From positions 1,054,001 through 1,118,000 of the forward strand of contig JAUPFL010000002.1 of the NCBI GenBank assembly GCA_030562215.1: a DNA stretch of 64,000 bases. Reading direction: 5' to 3'. The first letter of the stretch is position 1; every line of letters begins with the position of its first letter. Positions 51,334-61,534 of this stretch are shown here, piece by piece. This stretch comes from Peribacillus frigoritolerans. GTDB taxonomy: Bacteria; Bacillota; Bacilli; Bacillales; DSM-1321. Under the pieces are notes generated by a model. That model saw nothing but the letters and a program-made list of their open reading frames with translations. It made no database searches and was not told where the DNA came from. The position numbers were made by a program, and so were the translations under genes.

Positions 51334-52029
51334 CATAGATATCCTGGCTTTCGGGGCACATGCGGATGATGTTGAAATCGGTATGGGTGGCACGATCGCT
51401 AAATATGTACAACAAGGAAGGGAAATTGTCATTTGTGATTTGACAAAAGCTGAAATGTCATCCAATGGAACCGTTCCATTGCGGCAAGAGGAAGCGGATA
51501 AGGCTGCTGAAATCCTTGGGGTGAAGAGGATTTCCTTGGTCTACCCGACAGGGGACTATACATGAAGGCGGAATACATAAATCAAATCATTACGGTCATT
51601 CGCCAATATAAACCTGCACTTGTATTTGCACCATTTTTGGAAGATCGCCATCCCGATCATGGTAACTGTGCCAAGTTAGTCGAGGAAGCAGTTTTTTCGG
51701 CAGGAGTAAGAAAGTATATGGAAGAAGAAGGCCTGGATTCTCATCGTGTCCAAAATATGTACTATTATATGATCAATGGGTTTCACAAACCGGACTTCGT
51801 CGTGGACATCACTTCTACAATATCGAAAAAGCTGGATAGCCTTAGGGCATATGGCAGCCAATTCGAAAAAAGTCAAGTATCTGTAGAAACACCGTTAGTT
51901 AATGGCTATATCGAGACTGTAGAGGCACGGGAGCGGATGTTCGGAAAAGAAGTGGGAGTCGCCTTTGCGGAGGGATTCAAGACAAAAAAACCGTTACTGA
52001 TCGATGCCGACTTGTTAGGAGAAAAATAA
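51317..52029 (+). CDS. bshB1: GlcNAc-malate deacetylase BshB1 (one frameshift)
   Basis: Second bacillithiol step: removes acetyl from GlcNAc-L-malate. PIG-L/LmbE fold. Zinc motif [15 protein letters not shown] (AHxDD) at about 11-25 and DRHPDHGNC at about 97. One base is missing at about 51540 (TTGGTCTACCC); the corrected junction reads [11 protein letters not shown]. About 237 residues. Starts inside mgsA; bshA follows after four bases. Confidence 0.93.
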
Positions 52030-52033
52030 TCTT

Positions 52034-53172
52034 ATGAAATTAAAAATTGGAATTACCTGTTACCCTACAGTTGGGGGTTCTGGTGTCGTAGCAACTGAAT
52101 TAGGTAAGATGCTTGCAGAAAAAGGACATGAAATACATTTCATTTCTTCGAGCATCCCTTTTCGCTTGAATAAGATGTACTGTAATATTTTTTATCACCA
52201 GGTTGAAGTTAACTCATATTCAGTCTTTCAATATCCACCATATGACCTGGCGCTTGCGAGCAAGATGGCGGATGTAGTAAAACGGGAGAAATTAGATATC
52301 CTCCACGTTCATTATGCAATTCCACATGCAGTTTGTGCGATCCTTGCAAAGCAGATGTCAGGTAATGAAGTGAAGATCGTAACCACACTGCATGGTACGG
52401 ATATAACCGTATTGGGCCATGATCCCTCATTGACCAATTTGATTAAATTCGGCATTGAGCAATCAGATGTCGTTACAGGAGTATCTAATTCCCTTGTCCA
52501 GCAAACGCACGAATTAATCGCGCCGGATAAGGAAATCAAAACCGTTTATAATTTTATTGATGAAAGAGAATACCATAAATCCAATTCAGATTACCTTAAA
52601 GATGAATACGGAATCAGGGAAGATGAAAAAGTGATCATACATGTTTCGAATTTCCGTTCGGTCAAGCGGGTGAAAGACGTCATCCAGGCGTTTTATTTAA
52701 CTCAAAAGAAAATGCCTGCAAAGCTTCTGCTCGTAGGAGACGGGCCGGAAGTGACAACCGTATTGAAATTGGCTAAAGATCTTGGAATCGATGATTCGGT
52801 CTTGTTCCTTGGTAAGCAGGATAACCTTGCAGAATTATATTCAATCAGTGATTTGATATTCCTGTTATCGGAAAAAGAGAGCTTCGGGCTTGTGCTGCTC
52901 GAGGCGATGGCATGTGGAGTTCCTTGTATCGGGACGAATATCGGGGAATTCCTGAAGTCATCGTTGATGGGGAGACAGGTTATATTTGTGAATTGGGAGA
53001 TGTCAAAATGGTTGCTGAAAAAGCGATTGGACTTTTAAGCGACCCGATTTTACATAAACGCTTTTCTGAAGCTGCGCTGGAAAGGGCCAATACTGAATTT
53101 CACAGTGATACTATTATGTCAGAGTATGAAGCCATCTACATTCAAGCACTTGAAGGTAAATCCATGGAATAG
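52034..53172 (+). CDS. bshA: Bacillithiol glycosyltransferase BshA (one frameshift)
   Basis: First bacillithiol step: joins UDP-GlcNAc and L-malate. GT4 family, GT-B fold. [19 protein letters not shown] (acceptor side), [21 protein letters not shown], and [17 protein letters not shown] (E-x7-E). One G is missing at about 52949 (ATCGGGGAATT for ATCGGGGGAATT); corrected [15 protein letters not shown]. About 379 residues. Four bases after bshB1, in the same operon. With YpdA and BshB1 most of the bacillithiol route is in this window; BshC is not. Confidence 0.94.
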
Positions 53173-53185
53173 GGAGGAGATGCTG

Positions 53186-54369
53186 ATGGATCGGTTATTC
53201 TTGAAATCAGTACCCATTCTGGAATTGATTGAAGAAGCAGGATACGAGGCTTATTTCGTTGGCGGCTCTGTAAGGGATTATATCCTTGGCAGGCCCATAA
53301 ACGATGTGGACATCGCTACTTCCGCAACACCCCAGGAAATCAAAAGGATTTTTCCTAATACGGCTGATATCGGAATCGACCACGGTACAGTGCTTGTCAT
53401 TACGGATACGGGTACATATGAAATTACGACGTTTAGAACGGAAAGCGGGTATTCGGACTTTCGCAGACCCGATGCCGTAAAATTTGTCCGTTCTTTGACT
53501 GAGGATTTGCAAAGAAGAGATTTTACCATGAATGCAATAGCAATGGATAGGACCGGAAAGATCATCGATCCATTTAATGGTAGGCGCGATTTGGCACAAA
53601 AAAAGGATTATCTCGGTCGGTAACCCGCATGAAAGGTTTCATGAGGATGCATTGAGAATGATGCGTGCTTTAAGGTTCGTCAGTCAACTTGATTTTGAAC
53701 TGGATCAAGAAACCTTTGATTCCCTTAAAGAGAACGCCCAGAACATCAGTGAAATCGCTGTCGAAAGAATCCTGGTTGAATTTGAGAAGCTAGCGGCAGG
53801 CTCCCATAAGATAAAGGCTTTCTCACTCTTGCTGGAAAGCGGATTATATCAATACCTGCCTCTATTCTCAAATAAAAAAATCATCTAATGGACTTACTGA
53901 ACCTGCCGCTTCAGCAGCTGAAAGCGGCTGAAATATGGTCTATCATCATGGTTCACACAAAGGATCAAGAAATGGAAGAGGCTTTGAGAGCATGGAAGCT
54001 GCCATTGAAAACCATTAGAAACGTTCAACGTACAATACAGATGGTGAAGAAAAAGAACCATCAGCCATCGATGTATTTCAGGCAGGTCATGGCGTAACGG
54101 TTCAAGCTGCTAAAGTCAGGGCTGCACTGACTGGCGGTAATGTATCGGATGCTGAAGAGAATGCACACCAACGCTACAATGAACTTATTATAAAGCAAAT
54201 GTCGGATCTTGCCGTTACGGGGACGGATTTATTGAATTGGCATCAAGAAAAGCCAGGTCCATGGGTCAAAGAATACTTGGAAAAAATATTGAATGCTGTC
54301 TTGAATGAAGAATTAAGAAATGATAAAGAAGAAATAAAGAGGTGGCTGGTGAAATGCAATCTGAGTTAA
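53186..54369 (+). CDS. cca: CCA tRNA nucleotidyltransferase (three frameshifts)
   Basis: Adds or repairs the 3' CCA of tRNAs. Class [26 protein letters not shown] (split motif A with GGxVRD and DxD), [10 protein letters not shown] motif [19 protein letters not shown] motif C. Breaks: one extra A at about 53598-53604, one missing A at about 53874-53881, and one missing A at about 54049-54054. Corrected length about 394 residues. GGGAGGAG at 53172-53179, ATG 53186. Stop at 54367 lies inside birA. Class II CCA enzymes are essential or nearly so, so the breaks are unlikely to be real. Confidence 0.92.
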
Positions 54370-55334
54370 GATCAAAGCTGATGGAAGCTCTCTCAAAAGC
54401 GGATGGTGCGTTTATATCCGGTCAGGAAATTGCTGAATACATTGGCTGTTCGCGCACAGCTGTCTGGAAGCATATAGAAGACCTGCGCAGTGAAGGTTAT
54501 AGTGTAGAAGCCGTAAGGAAAAAAGGCTACAGAATCATATCAGCGCCTGAAAAAGTCTCCGAAAGCGAAATACAACTTGGCTTGGAAACAAAAACGATCG
54601 GCAAGATGATCCATTATCAGGAAACTGTAGAATCCACTCAAAAAATTGCGCATCAGCTGGCAAATGAAGGAGTTCAGGAGGGAACCCTCGTCGTTGCCGA
54701 GGAGCAGGTATCCGGAAAAGGAAGGCTAATGAGATCTTGGCATTCCCCAAAGTTCAGCGGCATATGGATGAGTCTCATCCTAAGACCGAAAATCCCGATT
54801 CATGAGGCTCCGCAACTTACATTATTGGCAGCGGTCGCTGTGGCTCAGGCTATAGAGGATACCACTGATTTAAAGCCTCAAATAAAGTGGCCGAATGATA
54901 TTTTGGTGAACCGCAAGAAAGTGGTGGGCATCCTGACGGAGATGCAGGCGGAGTCAGATAGAATCCATTCTGTCATTATCGGAATTGGAATGAATATCAA
55001 TCAGCAATTGGAGGATTTTCCTGTAGAACTGCAGGAAAAAGCTTCTTCCCTTCTCTTAGAAAGTGGAGGGACGGTTTCAAGGTCCAAAGTCATTCAACGA
55101 GCATTGTTTCGTCTGGAAAATCTGTACGAACTCTATTTAGATCAAGGGTTCATGCCTATAAAGGATTTATGGGAGAGTTATGCGATCAGTCTTGGACAGG
55201 TAATCAAAGCCAATACCGTTAATGCCACGATTGTTGGAAAAGCATTGGGTATAACGGATTCAGGCGTTTTACTGCTTGAAGACGAAAAAGGAACCGTACA
55301 TTCGATATATTCTGCAGATATTGAAATTCAGTAG
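54354..55334 (+). CDS. birA: Biotin-protein ligase / biotin operon repressor BirA
   Basis: Attaches biotin to acetyl-CoA and pyruvate carboxylases, and as dimer with biotinyl-AMP represses bio genes. N-terminal winged helix (GQEIAEYIGCSRTAVWKHIE at about 24-43), catalytic domain with SGKGRLMRSWHSP (biotinyl-AMP loop, GRGRxxR type) at about 120, IKWPNDILVNRKKVVGIL at about 183. 326 residues. ATG 54354 overlaps the cca end; GGTGG precedes. Intact. Last gene of the ypjD operon. Confidence 0.95.
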   Translation: MQSELRSKLMEALSKADGAFISGQEIAEYIGCSRTAVWKHIEDLRSEGYSVEAVRKKGYRIISAPEKVSESEIQLGLETKTIGKMIHYQETVESTQKIAHQLANEGVQEGTLVVAEEQVSGKGRLMRSWHSPKFSGIWMSLILRPKIPIHEAPQLTLLAAVAVAQAIEDTTDLKPQIKWPNDILVNRKKVVGILTEMQAESDRIHSVIIGIGMNINQQLEDFPVELQEKASSLLLESGGTVSRSKVIQRALFRLENLYELYLDQGFMPIKDLWESYAISLGQVIKANTVNATIVGKALGITDSGVLLLEDEKGTVHSIYSADIEIQ

Positions 55335-55381
55335 ATTTTTGTCACATTCGTGAAAATTAAATAGAAATTATCTATTTGGCT

Positions 55382-55390
55382 TGATATAAT
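55382..55390 (+). promoter_or_regulatory. Extended -10 promoter of the pan operon leader
   Basis: TGATATAAT; the -35 (TAGAAA at 55362-55367) is weak. Would start a leader near 55397, about 280 bases before panB. Confidence 0.5.
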
Positions 55391-55396
55391 GCAAGT

Positions 55397-55610
55397 GGGC
55401 AGTATCTCATGTGAACTGCACCCCCATAAATACCAAATCATTTGAAAATCTGCCTTGATCCAGAGAACTGGACGGGGACGGAGGGATGAAACTTCTGATG
55501 AAACAAAGGGATTGACTAAAAAGTTAAGTGCTGTTTATTGATCGAATTGTGGCTGTTCATGCCATTTTTCGTAGCTAAACAGATACTTTTTTAGTCAGTC
55601 CTTTTTTGCG
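55397..55610 (+). ncRNA. Structured leader RNA upstream of panBCD (possible pan motif / attenuator)
   Basis: Three parts. Hairpin 1: GGGCAGT / ACTGC-A-CCC with a bulged A (55398-55428). Hairpin 2: TCCAG-AGAA-CTGGA (55459-55472), followed by purine-rich GGGGACGGAGGG. Hairpin 3: a very long arm pair around GGATTGACTAAAAAGT (55508-55524) and ACTTTTTTAGTCAGTCC (55585-55601) followed by TTTTTT, with nested CTGTTTA/TAAACAG and TGGC/GCCA stems. The pan RNA motif, known before panB in Firmicutes, is also built of hairpins with bulged A residues; I cannot confirm the match. Hairpin 3 may instead be a small palindromic transposon remnant. Confidence 0.45.
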
Positions 55611-55650
55611 CATGAATGTATAGACACCAGTTTTCGCTGATGTTTTCATC

Positions 55651-55669
55651 TCCTCCATCAAAAGGAGGA
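55651..55669 (+). promoter_or_regulatory. Hairpin masking the panB ribosome site
   Basis: TCCTCC-ATCAAAA-GGAGGA: the right arm is exactly the panB Shine-Dalgarno, six bases before ATG 55676. When folded it would block initiation. Confidence 0.6.
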
Positions 55670-55675
55670 AACGTA

Positions 55676-56512
55676 ATGAAATTGTCCGGAGATTTTTTGA
55701 AAATGAAACAAAATCAAGAGAAGATTGTCATGCTGACGGCTTATGATTACCCTTCAGCAAAATTAGCCGAACAATCAGGTGTAGACATGATTTTAGTCGG
55801 TGATTCTTTAGGAATGGTCGTATTGGGATATGACTCAACGATTCCAGTTACAGTGAATGACATGATCCATCATACAAAGGCAGTAAAACGCGGGGCACCA
55901 AACACATTTGTCGTGACGGATATGCCCTTTATGAGTTATCACCTATCTATGGATGAAACACTCAAGAATGCAGCCCGGATCATGCAGGAAGGTCATGCGG
56001 ATGCCGTGAAGCTCGAGGGTGCGGATGATGTTGTTGAAAAAATATCAGCATTGACCAAGGCGGGCATCCCGGTTGTTGCCCATCTTGGTTTGACTCCTCA
56101 ATCCGTCGGCGTCCTGGGCGGATATAAAGTGCAAGGAAAAGATGCTGAAAGTGCAGCACAGCTATTGGAAGATGCGAAAAAATGTCAAGAGGCGGGGGCG
56201 ATGCTAGTAGTTTTTGAATGTGTTCCATATCAAGTGGGGGAACTCGTTACACGGAACCTCAAAATTCCAACCATTGGAATTGGGGCAGGCGCAGAAACGG
56301 ATGGTCAAGTCCTCGTTTACCATGATGTCATCAAGTATGGGGTAGACCGGCTTGCAAAATTCGTAAAGGTTTATGGAGATGCAAATGAACTGATTGGCCA
56401 ATCGATTACAAGCTTTGTGAATGAAGTGAAATCTAAAGATTTTCCTTCGGAAGAACATACATTCACGATGAAGGATGAGCAGCTTTCTGAACTTTACGGA
56501 GGGAAAAGATGA
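55676..56512 (+). CDS. panB: 3-methyl-2-oxobutanoate hydroxymethyltransferase
   Basis: First step of pantothenate synthesis: ketoisovalerate to ketopantoate with methylene-tetrahydrofolate. 278 residues, TIM barrel. [18 protein letters not shown] at about 19, [19 protein letters not shown] (metal Asp) at about 39, VKLEGADDV at about 111, [12 protein letters not shown] at about 133, ECVP at about 179. ATG 55676, with the GGAGGA ribosome site inside a hairpin. Its stop overlaps panC by four bases. Intact. Confidence 0.96.
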   Translation: MKLSGDFLKMKQNQEKIVMLTAYDYPSAKLAEQSGVDMILVGDSLGMVVLGYDSTIPVTVNDMIHHTKAVKRGAPNTFVVTDMPFMSYHLSMDETLKNAARIMQEGHADAVKLEGADDVVEKISALTKAGIPVVAHLGLTPQSVGVLGGYKVQGKDAESAAQLLEDAKKCQEAGAMLVVFECVPYQVGELVTRNLKIPTIGIGAGAETDGQVLVYHDVIKYGVDRLAKFVKVYGDANELIGQSITSFVNEVKSKDFPSEEHTFTMKDEQLSELYGGKR

Positions 56513-57356
56513 AAACTTTTACATCAGCAGCTGATTTGCAATTGGCACTTAGAGAGGAAAAAACAATCACAAAAGCATTGGCTATGTAGCGACAATGGGG
56601 TTTTTGCATGAGGGGCATGCAACCCTCTTGGAAAAGGCCCGTAAAGAAAATGATATTGTGGTCTTGAGTATTTTTGTGAATCCGATGCAATTTGGACCTA
56701 ATGAGGATTTTGAAACATATCCGCGGGATTTGGAACGGGATGAAGATGTCGCAGCCAATGGCGGAGTGGATTATCTCTTCTATCCAACAGTCCATGAAAT
56801 GTACGGTGAAGAACCATCTGTGAAAGTTGTTGTCCAAAGCAGGACGGATGTTTTATGCGGGAGACAAAGGCCTGGACACTTTGATGGTGTAGCGACTGTC
56901 TTAACGAAATTCTTCAATATCATCCTCCCTGATAGAGCTTACTTTGGTAAGAAGGATGCCCAGCAAGTCGCCGTGATAGATGGACTGATCAAAGACTTCA
57001 ATTTCCCCATCCAGCTTGTTGCTGTAGATACCGTACGCGAAGAAGATGGGTTAGCGAAGAGCTCGCGAAATGTGAACCTATCAGATCAAGAACGCATGGA
57101 GGCTAAAGAGCTGTACCAAAGTTTATTAAAGGCCAAAGAGGCGGTGGAATCAGGTGAAAGAAATACAGCAACCGTCACGGCTCTAGTGAGTGAACATATT
57201 ACTGCCCACACAAGTGGAGTGATCGACTATATTGAAGTCTATCAATACCCGGAACTTAAACCACTTGAATCGCTGGCAGGAAACATCATCATTGCAATGG
57301 CTGTAAAGTTCAAGCATGCAAGACTAATTGATAATATCACCTTATATGTAGAATAA
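56509..57356 (+). CDS. panC: Pantothenate synthetase (one frameshift)
   Basis: ATP-dependent joining of pantoate and beta-alanine. ATG 56509 gives [19 protein letters not shown] base is missing in the A-rich stretch 56560-56575, after which [19 protein letters not shown] carries the HxGH nucleotide motif. Further motifs: [42 protein letters not shown] and KSSRN (KMSKS equivalent). About 282 residues. Middle gene of panBCD. Confidence 0.94.
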
Positions 57357-57380
57357 TTCATAAGATCAGGGGGAATTGAG

Positions 57381-57764
57381 ATGTTTCGAACGATGATGAA
57401 TGGAAAAATCCACCGTGCACGTGTAACTGAAGCTAATTTGAATTATGTAGGCAGCATTACGATTGATGAGGATATAATTGATGCGGTGGGTATTCTGCCT
57501 AATGAAAAAGTCGCCATCGTTAATAATAATAATGGTGCACGGCTTGAAACGTATGTGATTGCAGGTGAACGGGGTAGCGGTGTCGTGTGTTTGAATGGAG
57601 CGGCAGCTAGACTGGTGCAGCCGGATGATGTCGTGATAATCATTTCTTATGTGATGGTTTCTGAGGATAAACTGGGAGATCATAAACCAAAAGTTGCAAT
57701 CATGGATGAAAACAACAAAATCATTGATCTGATTTCAAACGAACCTGCAGCTACAATCATGTAA
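57381..57764 (+). CDS. panD: Aspartate 1-decarboxylase proenzyme
   Basis: Makes beta-alanine from aspartate. 127 residues, starts [20 protein letters not shown]; self-cleavage site YVGSITID with Gly24-Ser25, Ser25 becoming the pyruvoyl group. Lys9 and Arg54-type residues are in place ([15 protein letters not shown]). GGGGGAATTGAG before ATG. Ends the panBCD operon. Intact. Confidence 0.96.
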   Translation: MFRTMMNGKIHRARVTEANLNYVGSITIDEDIIDAVGILPNEKVAIVNNNNGARLETYVIAGERGSGVVCLNGAAARLVQPDDVVIIISYVMVSEDKLGDHKPKVAIMDENNKIIDLISNEPAATIM

Positions 57765-57769
57765 GCGGA

Positions 57770-57816
57770 GGGCCGGCACATGTGCATGAATCATGCATAA
57801 TTGTGCCGGCCCTTTT
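57770..57816 (+). terminator. Terminator after panBCD
   Basis: GGGCCGGCACA / TGTGCCGGCCC eleven-base GC-rich arms and TTTT. Confidence 0.93.
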
Positions 57817-57924
57817 CGTCTATTGATGTACGGCTTGTTTCCTTTATTACGATTATTATGGTATAAAAAAGATAAGAGAATTCCATCAGGAAGTGGAGAA
57901 AGCGAAGTTTGAGGTGTACAATTC

Positions 57925-60698
57925 ATGATGCAACGATATGTAGTGGTTGATTTGGAAACAACAGGGAATTCTCCGAAAAAAGGAGATAGGATTATTCAAT
58001 TTGCTGGAGTGGTCATTGAAAATGACCAAATTGTGGATGAATACTCGACATTCATCCATCCTGGACAGGAAATTTCCTTGTTTATTGAAGAATTGACCGG
58101 AATAAGCAACGAGACGGTAAAAAATGCACCTGACTTTGAAGATGTTGCAGAAAATATTGCCCGGCTTATTGAAGGGGCTTGTTTTGTTGCCCATAATGTT
58201 TTATTTGATTTATCTTTTTACAGGAAGAACTAGTACGATGCGGGTTTGAGCCGTTTTATGGTTCCACCCTTGATACAGTGGAGTTGGCGAAAATATTAAA
58301 ACCAACATCCGATGGATATAAGCTGCACCAGCTGGCTAAAGAAGAAAACCTAGATCATTCCAGGCCCCATCAAGCGGATAGTGATGCATATGCCACCGCG
58401 TTATTATTGTTGGAATTGAAAAAAAGCTGATGAATCTTCCAGTCATGACACTTAAACAGTTACATCGATTATCTTATTCCTTACAAAGTGAGGTTTCCGA
58501 ATTAATAGATGCTTGCATTGCAAGCAAACTTGCTAAAGCAGAAGTCCATTCATCTGATCTAATTACTTATAGGGGCCTTGCGTTTAAAAAGGCCGAGGAC
58601 GAAGGTGATCATAAAGACACGGAGTCGAATTTCCCGCTCGATGATGAGGAAAAATAGCCATGCTTCAAAATGCATTCCCTTCATTTGAAGCAAGAAGCGG
58701 ACAACTTGATATGATGAACATGATTCACAATTCCTTCGAAACCAGCCAGGATGCAATCATTGAAGCTGGAACAGGTATTGGAAAATCCATAGGTTATCTG
58801 CTTCCGGCCGTTTATTTTGCAAAAAACATCAAACTCCTGTCGTCGTTTCGACGTATACGCTTCAGCTACAGGATCAACTTCTTCAAAATGAGGTTCCTAA
58901 GCTTAAGAAAATCCTTCCTTTTACCTTTCAAGCTGTTTTACTGAAGGGGAGAAGCAATTATTTGAGCTTGGCAAAGTTCGAAAGGGCTTTGCGTGAGAAG
59001 GAAGATAATTATGAAACGGCCTTAACGAAAATGCAGATATTGGTTTGGCTAACTGAAACCGTAACAGGTGATAAAGATGAATTGAATCTTACAAGCGGCG
59101 GTCAGCTATTTTGGAATAGGCTTCAAAGTGATGGTCTTACATACGCCGGTTTAAAACAGCCCTGGCTTGAATTGGATTTTTTTGAAAGGGCAAAAGAACA
59201 GCTGCAAAGGCGGATATCATCATTACTAACCATTCATTTTTAATGACGGATCTGCTTACAGAAGACGCCTTGATTCCAAAAAAGGGTATTTAGTTCTCGA
59301 TGAAGCACACCATTTGGAACAGGCTGCATCAAAACAGCTTGGGAGCAGGCTTAATTACATTTCGGTGAAGACGGTTTTGAACAGACTAGGGACATCAGAT
59401 CAAAAGCAATTATTATATAAATTGGACAGGATGCTCTTAAATAGCGGACTGATGAATGGGAAGTCTTCGCATGAATTAGATCAAAAGCTTAGTGATTTTT
59501 CGTATGAATTCGAACAGCTTTTTTATTACATTTCCAATCAGGCTGAAAAACTTTCACGTTCCATGAGTCCAAAACGGCTTTCATTCAAAATAGATGATGG
59601 AAGATGGAGTAAAGCGATTCTTGTCGCTGAGCGATTGGTGGATTTATTAGGATACATCATCACGGAGTTAGAGAAAAGATTGGCTCTTTTATTGGATGAT
59701 GAGTCCCCTTAGGGAAAAACTCATTATTTCACTTGAATGATATCGAGGTGCTGCTTGGACATTTACAGGATACCAGGGACTCCTTGCATGAGTTTTTCAT
59801 CAAGCCCCATGATGAAAATATTTATTGGCTTGATTATACGAATGCGGCACCTCAGCATGGGGTGACTTTGACGGTTCAGCCGATTTCAGGCAGTAAACGG
59901 CTATGGGATTCCTATTTCGGGCGCCAAAAAAGTGTGGTCATGACATCGGCAACCCTTGTGGTGAAGGATTCTTTTAAGTATTTTAAAGAGCAACTTGGTT
60001 TAGAGAATGAGCCAATGCAGACAGCAAGTTTTCCATCACCCTTTCCTTATAAGGAACTCGTAAAAGTACTGGTTCCAAATGATTTACCAGATATCAATTG
60101 TTTATCGGTGGAGGAATTTTCCGAAACCGCGGCAAACCATATTATTGCTGCCGCTCAGGCAGCGAAAGGGAGAATGATGGTATTATTCACCTCGCATGAA
60201 ATGCTGCGGGCAACCTATCATTCCGTCAAAGACAGCGGCGTTCTGGATGAGTTCACCCTGTTTGCACAAGGGATTTCTGGCGGAAGCCGGATGAGGCTGC
60301 TCAGGAATTTCCAAAATTTCGAGAAAGCGGTCCTGTTTGGGACAACCAGCCTATGGGAGGGCGTCGATATCCCAGGCGAGGATTTATCTTGTTTAATCAT
60401 TGTCAGGCTGCCTTTTTCGCCACCGGATGAACCAGTGACAGCTGCAAAATGCCAACTTCTCGAGAAGCAAGGGCGCAATCCATTCTCTGCGTATTCTTTA
60501 CCTGAAGCCCTATTAAGGTTCCGCCAAGGTTTCGGCAGGCTTATACGCACTCCAGAAGATAAAGGGATTTTGGTTATACTTGATCGCCGTATCATCACAG
60601 CCAAATATGGACCTGAATTTCAAAAGGCCATTCCGGAAGTGGACTGGCACCAAGCCTCAATATCAGAAATGGCTGAAATGATAGAAGAGTGGATTTAA
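57925..60698 (+). CDS. dinG: DinG-family exonuclease/helicase (seven frameshifts)
   Basis: N-terminal DEDD exonuclease (VVDLETTGNSPKKGDRIIQF, HQADSDAYATALL) fused to an XPD/DinG-like helicase: Walker A IEAGTGIGKSIGYLLPA, DEAH box VLDEAHHLEQ, motif V-VI LFGTTSLWEGVDIPGE and RFRQGFGRLIRT. About 925 residues after correction, the Firmicute length. One-base deletions lie at about 58215, 58424, 58651, 58838, 59207, 59286 and 59708, mostly in A or G runs; each junction restores family sequence. S. aureus DinG has been shown to act as a 3'-5' exonuclease, so unwinding activity is not certain. Follows panD as in B. subtilis. Seven breaks in one gene is high; a true pseudogene cannot be excluded. Confidence 0.85.
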
Positions 60699-60849
60699 AG
60701 AATCTTGATTATTCATTAATCCAGGAATTTTTATGAATTTATAAAGAAAAATAATCTTTGAACTGGTATAATGTGATAGGTGGTAAAGCCTTCAAATCCT
60801 ATTCATACCAGTGGTTGTTGACAATTTATTAAAATGGAGGGGCGTTTTC

Positions 60850-61019
60850 ATGGAAAGTAAAATCGAAGTAATTTCAACAGTCAGGTTGCAACATTCTCCT
60901 GATCTGTATAAGATTGTGGATTCTTTGAATCGAACATTGAAAAAAGATGACTTAATGTTCGGTCTTGCATTGATTCCCAAGATCAAGAAAAAGCGATATT
61001 TACAATTTATCGTACATAG
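60850..61019 (+). CDS. ypmA: YpmA, DUF4264 small protein (one frameshift)
   Basis: MESKIEVISTVRLQHSPDLY at the start, then FGLALDSQDQEKAIFTIYRT when one base is restored at about 60971 (CATTGATTCC for CATTGGATTCC). Stop TAG at 61017 gives about 56 residues, the size of B. subtilis YpmA. The raw frame runs on to 61041 with a basic tail that is unlike the family. GGAGGGG at 60837-60843. Function unknown; conserved between dinG and ypmB. Confidence 0.8.
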
Positions 61020-61037
61020 AAAGAAGGAAAAGCAGCT

Positions 61038-61515
61038 TTGAAAAAATGGTTGATTATTGCTTCTATCCTAGTCCTTTGTTTTATCGGATTTGTCAGCGGG
61101 GCATACATTAAAGCGTTGCAGCCTAAAAAAAGAGGCTGGTAATGAGGCTTTTAAAAAGGCAAAGGAAGAAGGCGGCCTTGTGACAATGGAAGAATTCTAC
61201 CTTTATAATGGGCAGGATTCATACTCCGTCATCATTGGTAAGGGGGAAAAAGGGACTAAAAAAATAGTCTGGCTTCCTGAGGACAAGAAGAAAGAAATAG
61301 TAGTGGAAAACTATAAAGATGGTAAATCAAAAAAAGAGATCTTGAACATTGTCAATGAAAAGCTTAATCCCCAAAAAATCATTTCGGTTAAGCTAGGCAT
61401 GGAAAAGAACGTTCCGCTCTGGGAAGTAACGTATCTTGATGAATCCGAGCGTTTTAACTATGACTATTATGATTTTAAAACTGGGGAATGGCTAAAGTAC
61501 TATCGAAGCATTTAG
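61038..61515 (+). CDS. ypmB: YpmB, DUF5590 membrane-anchored protein (one frameshift)
   Basis: Start TTG 61038 with GAAGGA gives KKWLIIASILVLCFIGFVSG, an N-terminal membrane anchor. One extra A in the run 61125-61131 moves the frame; corrected reading KALQPKKEAGNEAFKKAK. The exported part has two PepSY-like segments (VENYKDGKSKKEILNIV). About 158 residues. B. subtilis ypmB lies before aspB likewise. Function unknown. Confidence 0.82.
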
Positions 61516-61534
61516 AATGGAGGATTAATTTAAA

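Noticed and set aside
55397..55610. T-box riboswitch in the panB leader
   Set aside because: No AGGGTGGTACCGCG-like antiterminator sequence or specifier loop could be found.
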